From assembly GCA_948567375.1 (NCBI GenBank), contig OX419762.1:59935034-59999033 (forward strand): a stretch of DNA of 64,000 nucleotides, written 5' to 3'. Positions 32,891 to 43,782 of this stretch are shown in pieces. Each line of letters begins with the position of its first letter. Position 1 is the stretch's first letter. The notes beneath the pieces were generated by a model. That model made no database searches, was not told the origin of the DNA, and saw only the letters and a program-made list of their open reading frames with translations. The position numbers were made by a program, and so were the translations under genes. The DNA comes from Lunularia cruciata (taxonomy: Eukaryota; Streptophyta; Marchantiopsida; Lunulariales; Lunulariaceae).

Positions 32891-34824
32891 GAGACTGACC
32901 TAGTTTGTACTCAAGTTTGATGTCAAACAATTGTAGTTGCTCCTCCTATTGATGATGTTGACTCTTCAAGTGTTCCAAGTGTAAGGTCTGCAACAATGGT
33001 TTGTGATCAATTCACATGATCACTTGTTTCTCCAAGAGATAATGCAGCCATACCTTGGTGGCATATACCATTGCAAGTTGTTCCTGATTTGGAGTAGAGT
33101 AATTTCTTTCAGTTGTATTTAGTCAACAAGACACAAAGGCAATGGGATATAGTCCATCTGGGAATTCCTATTGCAACACTACTCCAATTACAAATTTAGA
33201 AGCATCAAATCAACCACACAAGGTAGTTGAGGATCATATGGTTGAAGGATGGATCTTGAAGACACCATATGTTTCAACTTCTGGAATGCTTCTTCATGCT
33301 TGGTGGTCCATTGGAAGCTAGAGTTCTTCCCCAAGAGGTCAATCAATGGTGTAGCCAAATGAACATAATAATGGATGAACCGTCGGTAAAAGCTGGCCAA
33401 TCCATTAAATGTCCATACGTCTATAGCATCCTTTGGAGTAAGCCAATCAATAATAGCCTTGATTTTCTCCTCTTCCATCTTGATCCCTTCCAATGAGATC
33501 TTGTGACCAAGAAGGTGACTTCCTTCTACCAAAAGGCACACTTCAACTTTTTGCAATAAAATTTCCATTGTTGTAGTCGTCTAAGGACTTCTTGTACATG
33601 ATTCATGTGTTTTGCCTTTGTCTTGTTATAGATTAAGATATCATACAAGAACACCACCACGTATAAATCCAATAGTCCATCCAACACCCGATGCATCTGA
33701 TCCATGAAGATTGCTGGAGCATTAGTGAGCCCAAAAGGTAGAACTCTTTACTCAAAATGCCCATACCTTGTGTGAAAGATAGTCTTTTGCACATCCTCTC
33801 TATCACTGGGGATTTGCCAATAGCCACTACAAAGATCCAACTTGGAAAGGTGTTGTGCTCCACTCAATTGATCAAGCAAGTCATCAATCCGAGGTAAGGG
33901 ATATGCATTCTTCACTGTTTGCTTATTGAGCCCACGGTAATCAATACAAAAATGAAGTCCTCTAGCCTTCTTTGGAAGAAATAGTATCAGTGCTCCCCAA
34001 GGAGAGGTACTATGTAATATGAAGTCCTTCTCAAACAACTCCGTAAGTGTTGTTTGCAACTCCTTTAACTCCTTTGGTGAGAGCCAATAGATTGGTCTAC
34101 TCATTGGAGTACTCCCTGGCAATAACTCAATCTTGAAAGGCATATCACAATCAAAGATTAATCCCTTTGACAAATTATCCGGAAACATGTCCGCAAACTC
34201 CTAAACTATCTGATCAACCATTGCTTGATGAGGCTCTTGGCCCTCCTCAGATTGTCCTTGTGCAATCGGCTTGATCCACACCGCAAATATAGACTTATCT
34301 TCCTCCAAAGCTTACTCTATGGCTGCTTCACTAACAAACTTCTCATCTAGGGACTCATCTCTCTTCAAAGCTTGCTCCATGGTTGCCTTCCTAGCAAACT
34401 TCCCATCTTGAGACTCATCTCCCTTCAAAGCTTGCTCTATGGCTACCTTCTCGACAAACTTCCTATCTTAGGACTGACTATACTTAGGTGTCTTACTCAA
34501 AGGTACCAAACAACCTAACCGGAAATTCCTACCTTGGTGTTGTACTTGAATTTGTCATCGAGTCCAATCAAATTGAACCTTATGACGTTCAAGCCAAGGT
34601 AGTCCTAGAATGATATCGTAGTGTAGAGGTGCCACTACAAACCTCATACACTCCAAATACTCCTTTCTTATTTTGAAGGTAACAAGATGCAAGGTACGGA
34701 ATGTAGAACCCTTTCTACCATCCGCCATCATCAATCTTCTTCCAATTACCGGCTTGATAGGAATACCCAATTCCTTTGCTACTTGCATAGACATGCAATT
34801 CTCCAAACTTCCAAAATCAACCAA
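32891..34824 (-). pseudogene. Protease, RT and RNase H of B
   Basis: The protease remnant at 34555-34824 has 'MVDFGSLENCMS', where Phe replaces the usual Ser after the catalytic Asp, and 'DIILGLPWL'. RT is at 33748-34188 ('[20 protein letters not shown]', '[10 protein letters not shown]') and continues in another frame through 33630-33870. The RT end and RNase H start are at 33188-33568 ('GLASFYRRFIHYYVHLATPL'). The RNase H remainder, to about 32890, is poorly preserved. The RT sequence is of the common chromovirus type and differs from families A and E. Confidence 0.8.
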
Positions 34825-35005
34825 AATCCACTACCCCGATTAGATATCATACCTTGCAAGTGAAGCAAACTTGCATAGGTCAACCTTTCAATCCTATTGG
34901 AACTAATCAAGCTCCCAATAGGCGGCTCAAAATCTCCTATTTGGATTCCTTGTTTCCTTGATTTTTCTACTCTACAAACTCCATCTGGGCAACTTGTCAA
35001 GGTTG

Positions 35006-35009
35006 CCTA
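35006..35009. repeat. Target-site duplication of C (left copy)
   Basis: CCTA directly before the element start TGTCACG. The matching CCTA is at 44767-44770 after ...ACGACA; it becomes CCTAT if one terminal base is shared. B sequence resumes on the right-hand side. Confidence 0.75.
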
Positions 35010-35458
35010 TGTCACGCCATTTGTAGTTCCGCATCTAGATGCTCAGACACTGGAGTTCCAGTGATGGTAGTTAGAGTTATTCTAGCAGTTTCTCAAGGAC
35101 TACTTTCCGATGGTTAGATTTCGTGTTCGAGGTACTGACTTCACGGTGGGGCCCACCGTCACTTTGCACCGTTTGCACCGTTGAGTGTGCCGTCAGCGGG
35201 ACCGTTAGGGTTTCAGGGCTAGCTCAAGTCCAGGGGGTATAGTTTCGAAGTGAGCTCCAGAGAGCTCACTTCTCTGATGTTGAGCCTTCGAGTTCCTGGC
35301 TATGGTGGACAGAGGCCGGCGAGCGTCACCTGGATTCTCTATGCTTGAGTGGGTGTGGCTTGACTGTAATCAGTGCCCAGTTGTTGGCAGTTTATAGAGT
35401 GACAGATCAAGTACTGATCTGAGTTGAGTTGAGTTGAAAGTGTTAAGCAATCTGATTA
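35010..35458 (+). repeat. L repeat, 5' copy of C
   Basis: 449 bp, TGTCACGCCATTTG...CAATCTGATTA. It is identical in length to L at 44212-44660 and in D (56919-57367). It contains several CCGTT/AACGG motifs and a GGTGGGGCCCACC near-palindrome. It is followed by 'catcagagaagtg', which may include a weak TATCAGAG-like primer site. Confidence 0.9.
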
Positions 35459-36639
35459 CATCAGAGAAGTGAAGTGAGGGGGAAATCGGGTGCAGGAATG
35501 TTGAGTGTTGGTGGTATCTCCAAGCTCGGTGGATCGTGGTAGCTCGATTCAGGTTCTGTGTTTCCCTAGTGTGCAAAAGCTCGTGTAGTTGATGCAAATT
35601 TGGCAGTTAGGCGGACGGTGTGCGGAAGCGCTGGCCAAATTTCGAGCAACGAAGGAGCAATTTTCAAGCAGTGTTGTGATTTTGAGCTCAGGAGGTGAAA
35701 GCAGGACCAATTTGTTGCGAGTTGGGCTCAGAAAGTGAAATTGAAGGTGGAGTTGGAAAGCTCTTCTCATGAAATTATGATTTGGAAAAACCCGTTTTGT
35801 CAATTTGGCTCGAGTGGAAAGTTAGCGGGGGATTTGGCGGACATCCATCTTTAGGGTTTACGTCAGATTTACGTCAGAGGCTTCGAGGCATAGGGCTGTG
35901 GGCTATGAGAGGCTACGAAGGCCTAGAAGGGCCAGCAAGCCAGCTTGCTGGCGTGAGGCTAGCTAGTTTTGTGTAGATCTTGGTCATTGGTTGGCAAAAT
36001 CTGCCTTTCTTGCTAGATTGTGCGCAACAGGGTTTGACCCCTAGATCTCTTGTTCCTAGACTGGTGCCCTAGCCAACTGGTCCACCCTCACTTGTTGTCA
36101 TAGTGACTGTGCCACTGTTATCTATACACATGTAGCTTTGGCTAGGAGAGGCAGTTTGATCCCATTCTTGGTGATCCTGGTAGCTTAGGACTTAGATACG
36201 AACTACTCTTATGTCAAATGCCAAATGGTGGCAGAGTCAGTCCCGTGTTGTGTTATGAGATGGAGGGTTTTCGTTTAGATTTCTTGTGATTGGATCCCCT
36301 CCATTCTCTGCTTCCTGTTTGTGCACCACGTTTGTGTGAGGTGCCCTGACTTTTGAGCGTTGGTGCTCTGGTGTGCTCTCGGTGGTGAGGCTGGAGTGAT
36401 GACCAGTCAAACTACCTTTGTTTCTCTTCGGTGAGGCAGGAAGTGATGACCTGCAGACCGTGAGAGTGCGTGTTATGATGGCAGGTTACAGGTTGCCCTT
36501 CCCCTAGTGTAGTTATCTCGGTTAGAGTTACATTAGTGGGTGGTGTCTAGTTGGTGTTGGCACTTGGTGGGGCACTTGCAATTGCGACTTGCGGTTGCAG
36601 TTGGTGGTTCGGGTTTGCTGTTGCACTTACGTGGTCACG
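35459..36639 (+). other. Leader of C between L repeat and Gag
   Basis: About 1.2 kb of untranslated-looking DNA. It contains a 22-base near-palindrome 'gccagcaagccagcttgctg' at about 35931 and a tRNA-like segment (36021-36090). In D the leader is 162 bp longer, with a degenerate 19-base repeat. No ORF is conserved between the two copies here. Confidence 0.7.
36021..36090 (-). other. tRNA-like sequence in the C leader
   Basis: On the minus strand an A-box-like segment TGGACCAGTTGGCTAGGGC (36066-36084) is followed at normal spacing by a B-box-like GGGGTCAAACCC (36030-36041), with an anticodon-arm-like region 'GTCTAGGAACAAGAGATCTA' between them. It looks like a tRNA or the head of a tRNA-derived SINE. 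It is repeated in D at 58093-58162. The acceptor stem is not convincingly paired, so it is probably not a functional tRNA. Confidence 0.55.
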
Positions 36640-37905
36640 ACGGAGTTCTTTGGAGATTCCAGAGGAGTTAGCCCTACAGTACGCAGTGGGTTTACTCGGA
36701 GTGGTGCTCGGTATCAGCCTGTATCTCAGGTCCCAGTGAGGGAGGAGATTGACTCTAAGTTGGAGTTTGACACAGGAGCTGATTCAGTTGAGAGTGCACT
36801 TGGTGTGTCCGCACCGTTGTTGTGGGACATGGACGAGATTTATGGGGCCTCCAAAGGGCCTAGGCGTTACTCTGGTATAGTGGGTACTATTGAGTTGGAT
36901 GATTTCATCCAGGAGTTCGATAGTTGGTGTGATCTGTAGCAGATGCGGAACCCGACTTTGTTCACACCCTTCATGGCATGGAAGGGGTTGTTTCAGCACT
37001 TGGAGGGTCCACCGATGGACGACTACCATGAGTTCAGGAGAGCTCATTTGGAGGAGATTGAGTTATGGAGACAGTATTGGTCTCCACACTATGTCTCCAT
37101 CACTTCAGGTTCGGTGGCCAGGAGTAGGTCGGCTGTACCTACGAGTTCTAGCTCGAGTAGTGTTGGTGGAGCTAGTGGAGGTGCACTAGCTGGAGATAGT
37201 GCTACTACGAGTGGAGGTACCGCTGCAGGAGGTGGTGTGGTACCGGGGTTTAACCCCATGGTGGAGTTCTTCCTATGTTTGAGGTAGAACTACCAGGGAG
37301 TGCGGACTGACAAGCTGAGGAGCTTGCAGGAGTTCCAGCGGAAGGCTGGAGAGAGCCTACGCAAGGCATATACTCGCATGAGGCGGCTGATCAGTTTCAC
37401 TCAGGGAGTTACTGAGGCCCAGACAGTCCAGTTTTCGTATGGGATACTGGACAGGGAGTTGCGACGTAGAGTTCGTGATGCTACATTGTTGCAGGCTACT
37501 TCGCCCACTTTGGCAGTAGTCTTTGGTTTGGCTGAGCGTATTGAGCTCAACATGGTGGAGGAGAGAGTGGTGACAGCTGGATTTGGTAGAGAGACCTCAT
37601 CCACGGTTGTGACTTCTTCTAGAGTGCAGCAGAGTGCACCACGCCCAGTTGGTTTTTGAGGACAGGGTGGACAACCCAGATCCTATGAAGCGAGTGGAGG
37701 GCCTAGTGGAGTTAGACCCTTACCCTCATTTTCGGGTCAGCAGCAGCCAGTGAGTGGTGGTGTTGCTTGTTGGACTTGTGGTGGACCTCACCATAGGAGA
37801 GAGTGTACTCAGGGCAGCGGACCTGATACCTCTAGTGCATCACAGCCAGCACAGAGGCAGTGTGAGCACTGCCATAGATTTGGTCATACTAGTGACCGGT
37901 GTTTT
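36640..37905 (+). pseudogene. Gag of C with two CCHC zinc knuckles
   Basis: The start is ACG at 36640, where D has ATG (58711), so initiation is lost. Gag core blocks are 'MAWKGLFQHLEGPPMDDYHE' and 'LQEFQRKAGESLRKAYTRMR'. They are followed by a Gly/Ser-rich linker and two knuckles: CWTCGGPHHRREC (from 37768, C-x2-C-x3-H-x4-C) and CEHCHRFGHTSDRC (about 37861-37902, canonical). In-frame stops are at 36937 (TAG, CAG in D), 37285 (TAG, CAG in D) and 37657 (TGA, GGA in D). Gag would assemble particles and bind RNA. Confidence 0.88.
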
Positions 37906-39396
37906 GACCTACACCCGGAGTTACGGAGTGGTAGGGCTGCTATGACAGGTAGTAGAGGAGCTCCAGTTCATGGAGGACGAGGTGGTAGAGGTGGTGGTAG
38001 AGGATCTACACCTAGTAGAGGTGCAGTACCTACCCTTACTTCTGACACAGCTATGGCTACTCGGATTGAGCAGTTGGAGCAGAGATTGGCTAGTATGGCT
38101 ATTGCTCAGAGGAGATCAGATTCGGGTGCTGAGGCTTCCACCTCATATGCTGGTGATAGAGATGCTTTGGACTTCATGTGCGGAGCAGCACAGGTGGATG
38201 CATCTGCAGCAGTGACTAGGAGTGCAGTACATGCTCCAGAGCCTAGAGGAGCATCAATGGAGTTGGACCCACAGAGAGGAGAGGTTGGAAGACAAGTCAG
38301 ACTTCCCCAGTCTTTCACGCTATCTGAGGCATTGCAGACAACATCCATGGTTCCTAGACATCCCAGTGCAGGTGTGGTAGGTGGTGATGGAGTACCTGAT
38401 GGAGTACCTACTAGTCAGCCACCTGCTACTACACAGACTGAGTCTAGCATGATGTTGGGGGCGGCTCAGCTGATTATGCGGCATCCTTTATTTTCAGCCA
38501 GTGACATGTTTACATTGGGAGTGGACCCAGCCCCAGTGTTCTGGTTGGCTGCCACGTTGTGTGAGAGTAGGAATGGTGCAATTCCTACTACTAGAGCAGA
38601 GGTGGTTGGTAGTGGAGCTGACTTGGTTGAGGAGCATGGGATCCGTTCAGCGACCAGTGGTTTATGGCAGGCAGCAGCAGCTAGACTGGAGGAGTTGCCA
38701 GCTAGACCGGCCTTTGAGAGAGCGTGGTTTACACCTGGTGTTGTCCTATTGGATAACCAGAGGGGGATCTTTTGTTTGGTGGGACCTTCAGGGAAGGTCT
38801 ATACACCACAGAGAGTCTTGTTAGACTCTGGTGCGCAGCCCCTTATGTTGGGGAAGGCTGCAGTTGTTGGTCTGGAGTTACGGAAGACCGATGTGGAGAG
38901 GTGTCCATTTTAGATCCAGACATCTCTTGGTGGTGGTTTGACACAGTACATCACACGTGGAGAGCTTGTTGTCCAGGTTCAGCCTGGTCATCCGACTGAT
39001 AGCTCGGTGGTGAGAGCTCAGGCTATTGCGACGATAGCTGAGTCATATGATGTGCTAGTTGGGGGAGCAGTGTTATACCCCATGGGTTTCAGTATTGACT
39101 ATTGGGAGGAGACAGCCTCTTATAGACCTGGTTGGCAATCTGGTGAGGGACGGGTATGTCGCCTACCAGTACGTTTCAGTAGTGGCAGTCTTGGCTCACT
39201 ACAGTCCGGGACCATGGCAGCATTAGTTTTGGCTTTCAGCGGTGCAGTTACTTGGCCTGGTGACTTGTTGGAGGGGAACGCCCATGCAGAGGATACTCCA
39301 GTACCAGAGGAGATCACTCGGCTATGGAGTACGAGTGGGATTGTTCCATCCACCTTGGATGTTCCATTGTGGAGTTCAGAGGAGGCATTGCAGTAG
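37906..39396 (+). pseudogene. Linker and aspartic protease region of C
   Basis: A long low-complexity linker (Arg/Gly-rich, then Ala/Ser-rich) leads to a retropepsin-like region with active site LLDSGAQPLML at 38818-38850 and a later 'YDVLVGGAVLYPMGFSIDYW', which fits the second half of Ty3 proteases. It would cut the polyprotein, including release of the methyltransferase. TAG stops are at 38911 and 39394; both are CAG in D. In D the active-site Gly is Asp (DSD), so D's protease is probably inactive. Confidence 0.75.
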
Positions 39397-40818
39397 CATG
39401 CAGATCAGTTGGTGCAGCAGGCTTGGAGTGGAGCCTTTGTACCATCAGGGGATGAGTGTGAGGATGAGCCTCCAGAGGCGATTGCTTTGACACCTTTGGA
39501 TACCACACTCATTGCTTGGCAGTACCCAGTAGAGGGGATATGCCTATTGGAGTTGTTTGGTGGGATTAGCACCGGACTAGCTACGGTGTTACAGGCGGGT
39601 ATCCGAGTACAGAGGTACTTGTATGTAGAGAGAGATGAGACTGCTAGGCGAGTCTCTCTACATCATGTGGCACACTTGGCCTATCGGTATCCGGAGTTAT
39701 TACCGATGTCAGCAGTCGGAGGTTACCAGAAGGCCTTACCAGGAGACATTTCCTTACTGGGGGCGCATGACCTAGAGAGACATGGGCCTGTTCACTTGGT
39801 GATTTCTGGATGGCCATGTCAGGGACATACACGTGCAGGCCGCAGTTTGGGTCTTCAAGATCCTCGTTCTGGTGTGTTTTGGGAGATGTTACGGATATTA
39901 CGACATCTCCAGGTTCATCAGTCTGTTTCTCCAACTTACCTTTTGGAGAACGTTCCATTGATGGGTGATTCTCGCACTAGAGTGGTGGCGAGTACACATC
40001 AGGTCCATTCATGGATGGGACCTGCTGTATTGTTAGATGCAGCCAGAGTGGGATCACGGGCTCATCATCTTCGTCTTTGGTGGACAAACCTCTTACCCAG
40101 AGAGGTTCTACAGTGTGCTTATGATGGGATTCAGCGACTGGACCACATTCTTGTTGATGATATCTTGGATGTTGGGCGTCAGTCTCAGACAGTGGTAGTG
40201 GCTGATAGGTCACCCATGGCAGTGGTGAACCTAGTTGGACAGCCTAGAGCTGCATTTCCCACACTCATGAGTTTCCCAGGCTCTCATGCTTTTTGAGAGG
40301 GAGGACCTGGACTTGTTTGGGACTCACAGTTACAGCAGTTGGTGGAGCCCAATGCTGATGAGAGAGAGCGGGCGATGGGTTTTCGCATCGGTATTACCGC
40401 TGTTCCAGCAGTGTCAGAGGCATCCAGGCGTCAGGTGTTAGGTCAGGCTATGGACCTGAACTGTTTGACCTGGATTGTGAGCCTTGGTTTGGCCGAGCAG
40501 CGTAGGATGCGCTTGATAGGCATCACCACTCGGACACTTGTGAGCCCTGTGCCTATCGAGACGATTCAGGCACATGCTAGGGGCGATGGACCGAGTGGAC
40601 ATGGTATTCTTGGGACACATCCAGTAGCTACTAGGGAGAGTGGTCTACTTGGAGTCCATCCAGGTGAGCGTGGGCTACTTGGATTACACCCTTGGTCCAC
40701 ATGGGATGCAGCCAGAGGACGTATGGAGCTTGCAGCCAGAGTGGAGGGAGTTTTTCACATAGAGGTTGGGACCTCTAGTGGTCGGGAGCATGACACCATT
40801 GCTCCCAAGGGCCCAGTG
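39397..40818 (+). pseudogene. C5-cytosine DNA methyltransferase domain of C
   Basis: It transfers methyl from S-adenosylmethionine to cytosine C5. Motifs appear in canonical order: I 'LLELFGGISTGLATVLQAG' (39541-39600), II acidic in YVERDE, IV GWPCQG with the catalytic Cys at 39817-39819, VI LLENVP (about 39940), VIII 'SRAHHLRLWWTN' (about 40054-40090), then a target-recognition-like stretch, and IX/X-like ERERAMGF (40360) and RRQVLGQAMDLN (40426). The order is DNMT1/DNMT3-type, not the rearranged plant DRM type. Motifs I-VIII are open without a stop for 295 codons. A TGA at 40294, shared with D, precedes motifs IX-X. This domain lies between protease and RT. Confidence 0.9.
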
Positions 40819-40827
40819 TAGCAGCCA
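40819..40827 (+). promoter_or_regulatory. Candidate leaky UAG (readthrough) between MTase and RT of C
   Basis: TAG CAG CCA, in the element's frame, fits the UAG-CARYYA context known for tobacco mosaic virus readthrough. It is conserved in D (62774-62782). It separates Gag-PR-MTase from RT-RH-IN-PHD, which would keep the enzyme part at low dose. Confidence 0.5.
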
Positions 40828-42650
40828 GTCAGTACGTCTTCCACTCCTACTACAGTTACAGAGGATACTTGGGAGCCAGATCTTGGACCCAAGCTTACTG
40901 GAGAGGAAAGACGGAGGGTTTGGAGGTTCTTGAGGAGTCACACGAGTTGTTTTGCCTTCAGTATGAAGGATTTGGGTGCTCTGAAGGGACCTGGTATACG
41001 GATTGAGCTGACTAGCGACACACTTGTTTTCCGACGTCCTTATTGATATAGTGAGATGGAGAGGACATTGATTCAGAGCCGGAGTAGTGACCTTTTTGAG
41101 GTTGGTTTGGTGGAGATTTCACATGGAGAGTATGCATCAGCGACAGTGATGCCAGCCAAGAAGGATATGCATGGCAACTATACAGATAGGCGGATGTGTG
41201 GAGATTACCGTCCTATCAACCGACAGACCAGGGCTGATCGGTATGCCATGCCTACACCGGAGGAGATTTTTGATGCGATTGGGCATGCAAAGGTCTTCAG
41301 TACTTTGGATCTTCAAGCGGGATATCATCAGTTGCCGATCAAGGAGGAAGATAAGTCCAAGACAGCATTTTGGGCTATTGATCCTCACGGCAAGGATGTG
41401 TTATATCAGTGGAGATTCTTACCATTTGGGTTGAAGAATGCTCCTGCTGAGTTCTAGAGGGTCATGGATAGGATCCTAGCTGGACTGGATTTTGCTCGGT
41501 GCTATATTGATGACATTTTGGTGTATAGCACTACTGTGGAGGAGCATGAGAGACAGTTGTTGGAGGTGTTTGAGAGGTTGAGATCTCATGGACTCAAATT
41601 ACATCCTGGGAAGTGTAGGTTCTTCCATGAGCAGGTTGAGTATTTGGGTCACACTATCTACCCCGGAGGACTTGGTGTTCAGCAAACCAAGGTGGAGGCT
41701 ATTGCACGTATTCCTCGGCCTACGGATGTGAGCAGAGTGCGAGCATTCCTTGGGTTGGCAAACTTCTATCGCCGCTATGTTAGAGGATTTAGTGCCATTG
41801 CCAAGGCCTTGACGAAGCTGACCAAGCTTACACAGGAGTGGTGTTGGGGAGATGAGCAGGAGAGAGCTTTTGTAGAGCTCAAGGAGAGGTTGACATCTGC
41901 TCCTATTTTGAGGAGACCGATCAGGGGACGACCATTTCAGGTTCACACTGATTGGAGTATGTTGGGGCTTGGAGCGGTGCTCACCCAACATGATAATGAG
42001 GAGAAGGAGTTTGTGGTGGCCTATGCTAGTCGCTCCAACAATTCAGCGGAGGCAAAGTATAGTTCATATGAGGGAGAGTGCTTGGCAGCAGTTTGGGCAG
42101 TAGCACATTTCCGATGTTACCTATTTGGTAACCCCTTCACTCTCATCACTGATCATCAGCCGCTGAAGTGGTTGATGGAGTCCGACAAGCTTTCAGGGAA
42201 GCTTGCACAATGGGCTCTGATTTTACAGGAGTATGATTTCACGGTTGTTCACAGACCTGGAGTGGTGAACCGTGATGCAGATGGGTTGAGTAGAAACCCA
42301 TGTCCCAGCCAGCAGGATCGGACCGGAGCACGTTGGCATGGTGAGACAGATGAGGAGATGGTGCCAGGTTGGCATGCATCGGCCTTTCTGTGTATATTTG
42401 CAGAGACTTTGGTAGTATCTCTCTCAGCGCATATAGGAGGAGTTATTGAGGTCACAGATCCAGAGAGTGAAGATATTGGTACAGTTCAGCGAGACATTCA
42501 TGATGATATCTTAGTGATGGACTATCTTCGCACTGGTGTTGTGGGTGGCACAGTTGGGGCCAAGGAGAGAGACCGTGTTCTTCAGCGAGCCAAACGGTTC
42601 AGATTGGAGGGTAGACACCTTTTGCGTGTATGGGAGGATGGTAGAGTGCG
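40822..42650 (+). pseudogene. Reverse transcriptase and RNase H of C
   Basis: RT begins around 'EERRRVWRFLRSHTSCFAFS'. Block 'MCGDYRPINRQTRADRYAMP' is followed by 'VFSTLDLQAGYHQLPI' with the first catalytic Asp, 'FLPFGLKNAPAEF' and YIDDILVYS (41500-41526), the YxDD site. RNase H starts FQVHTDWSMLGLGAVL (about 41935) and runs to 'HRPGVVNRDADGLSR' (about 42290). In-frame stops are TGA 41044 (CGA in D) and TAG 41455 (CAG in D). The 1.77-kb stretch from 41464 is fully open through integrase. The RT does not look like that of families A, B or E. Confidence 0.92.
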
Positions 42651-43782
42651 AGTAGTACCACTTCCATCACAGAGACCACAGTTGGTCCGTCATGCTCATG
42701 AGGAGCTAGGACATTTTGGAGTAAAGCGTACATATAGCTTACTCCAGAGTCATTATTGGTGGCGCGGTATGCAGACTGAGGTACAGCAGTTTGTTGCCAG
42801 ATGTGTGGTTTGTGACCGAGTTAGAGCATCATTCAATGCTCCTACGCCACAGTTACACCCATTACCTATCATGGGATTGGGTTACCGTTGGAGTTTGGAC
42901 TTTGCCGGACCTTTACCGCTGACTGTGAGACATCATCGGTATGTTTTAGTGATGGTGGAGCACTTCTCCAAGTGGATTGAGTTGGTGGCACTTCCTGACA
43001 AGTCTAGTGAAGGGACAGCTTACTCATTCCTGGATCGAGTTCTTAGTCATTTTGGTGCACCAGCTGAGGTTTTGACTGATCAGGGTACAGAGTTCTTGGG
43101 AGAGTTTCAGGTCTTGTGTGACAAGGCTTTGATTGATCATCGTACTACATCCCGAGATCACCCTGAGGTAGATGGCTTAGCAGAGAGAGTGGTTCAGACG
43201 GTGAAGAGAGGCTTACGAAAGTATGGTTAGCAGAGAGGCCACTTGGGAGATTGGGATCTCTAGTTACCTTGGTTGGCCATGGGCTATTGGTTCAGCCGGC
43301 AAGCCTCCTTAGCATCCTTCTCTCCATACTTTCTACTCTATGGACGAGATCCAGATTTACCTGCAGCCATTCGTCGAGATGCTACTGTAGTTTTGGACTT
43401 GGATGACCCTGATGTATGGATGAGCGCATGTTCTCAGCGGGCAGAGATCTTTCGGAGAGTGATGCCGATGGCCTTTGAGAACTTGGCAATTGCTCAGCAT
43501 AGAGATACTTTACGCTATGCTACCATTCGAGGAGGAGGTTATAGACCCTTGATCCGTCGATTTCATCCAGGCAACTATGTATATTTACAGCAGACAGCAC
43601 CGACGACACTTGATGTTTCTACAGGCCGCACTATCTTGAGAGTGCGCGAGGTTTTGCCATCTGGAGTCCTTGTGTTAGAAGGACGTGATGGTGTTGTTTG
43701 GAAGGATCATGTGCGCAATTGTGCGCCATGCCAGCTCCCAAACATTGATGGTACTATGGACCCAAGCTTGGCACTTGTACGT
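42651..43782 (+). pseudogene. DDE integrase of C
   Basis: The HHCC zinc domain is 'HAHEELGHFGVKRTYSLLQS' with CVVCDR (about 42690-42820). The catalytic triad is in SLDFAGPL (about 42897), VLTDQGTEF (about 43072) and the Glu of DGLAERVVQT (about 43180). It is followed by 'FSPYFLLYGRDPDLP' and a GPY/F-like C-terminal module ('FHPGNYVYLQQTAPTTLDV', 'LRVREVLPSGVLVLEGRDG'). It joins cDNA to host DNA. TAG stops are at 43228 and 43261, the only lesions in this part. Confidence 0.9.

Noticed and set aside
36021-36090. A functional tRNA gene
   Set aside because: The A- and B-box pattern is present but a paired acceptor stem and clean cloverleaf are not evident, and it sits in a retroelement leader.
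39397-40818. A plant DRM-type (rearranged) methyltransferase
   Set aside because: Motifs run I, IV, VI, VIII, IX/X. DRM enzymes have the blocks in permuted order.
39397-40818. A host methyltransferase gene interrupted by transposons
   Set aside because: The domain is in the same frame as Gag-protease and RT, and is present at the same position in two separate insertions.
41464-43230. An independent RT-integrase gene starting at ATG 41464
   Set aside because: The ATG is an internal Met just after a TAG that is CAG in D; the frame continues from upstream RT.
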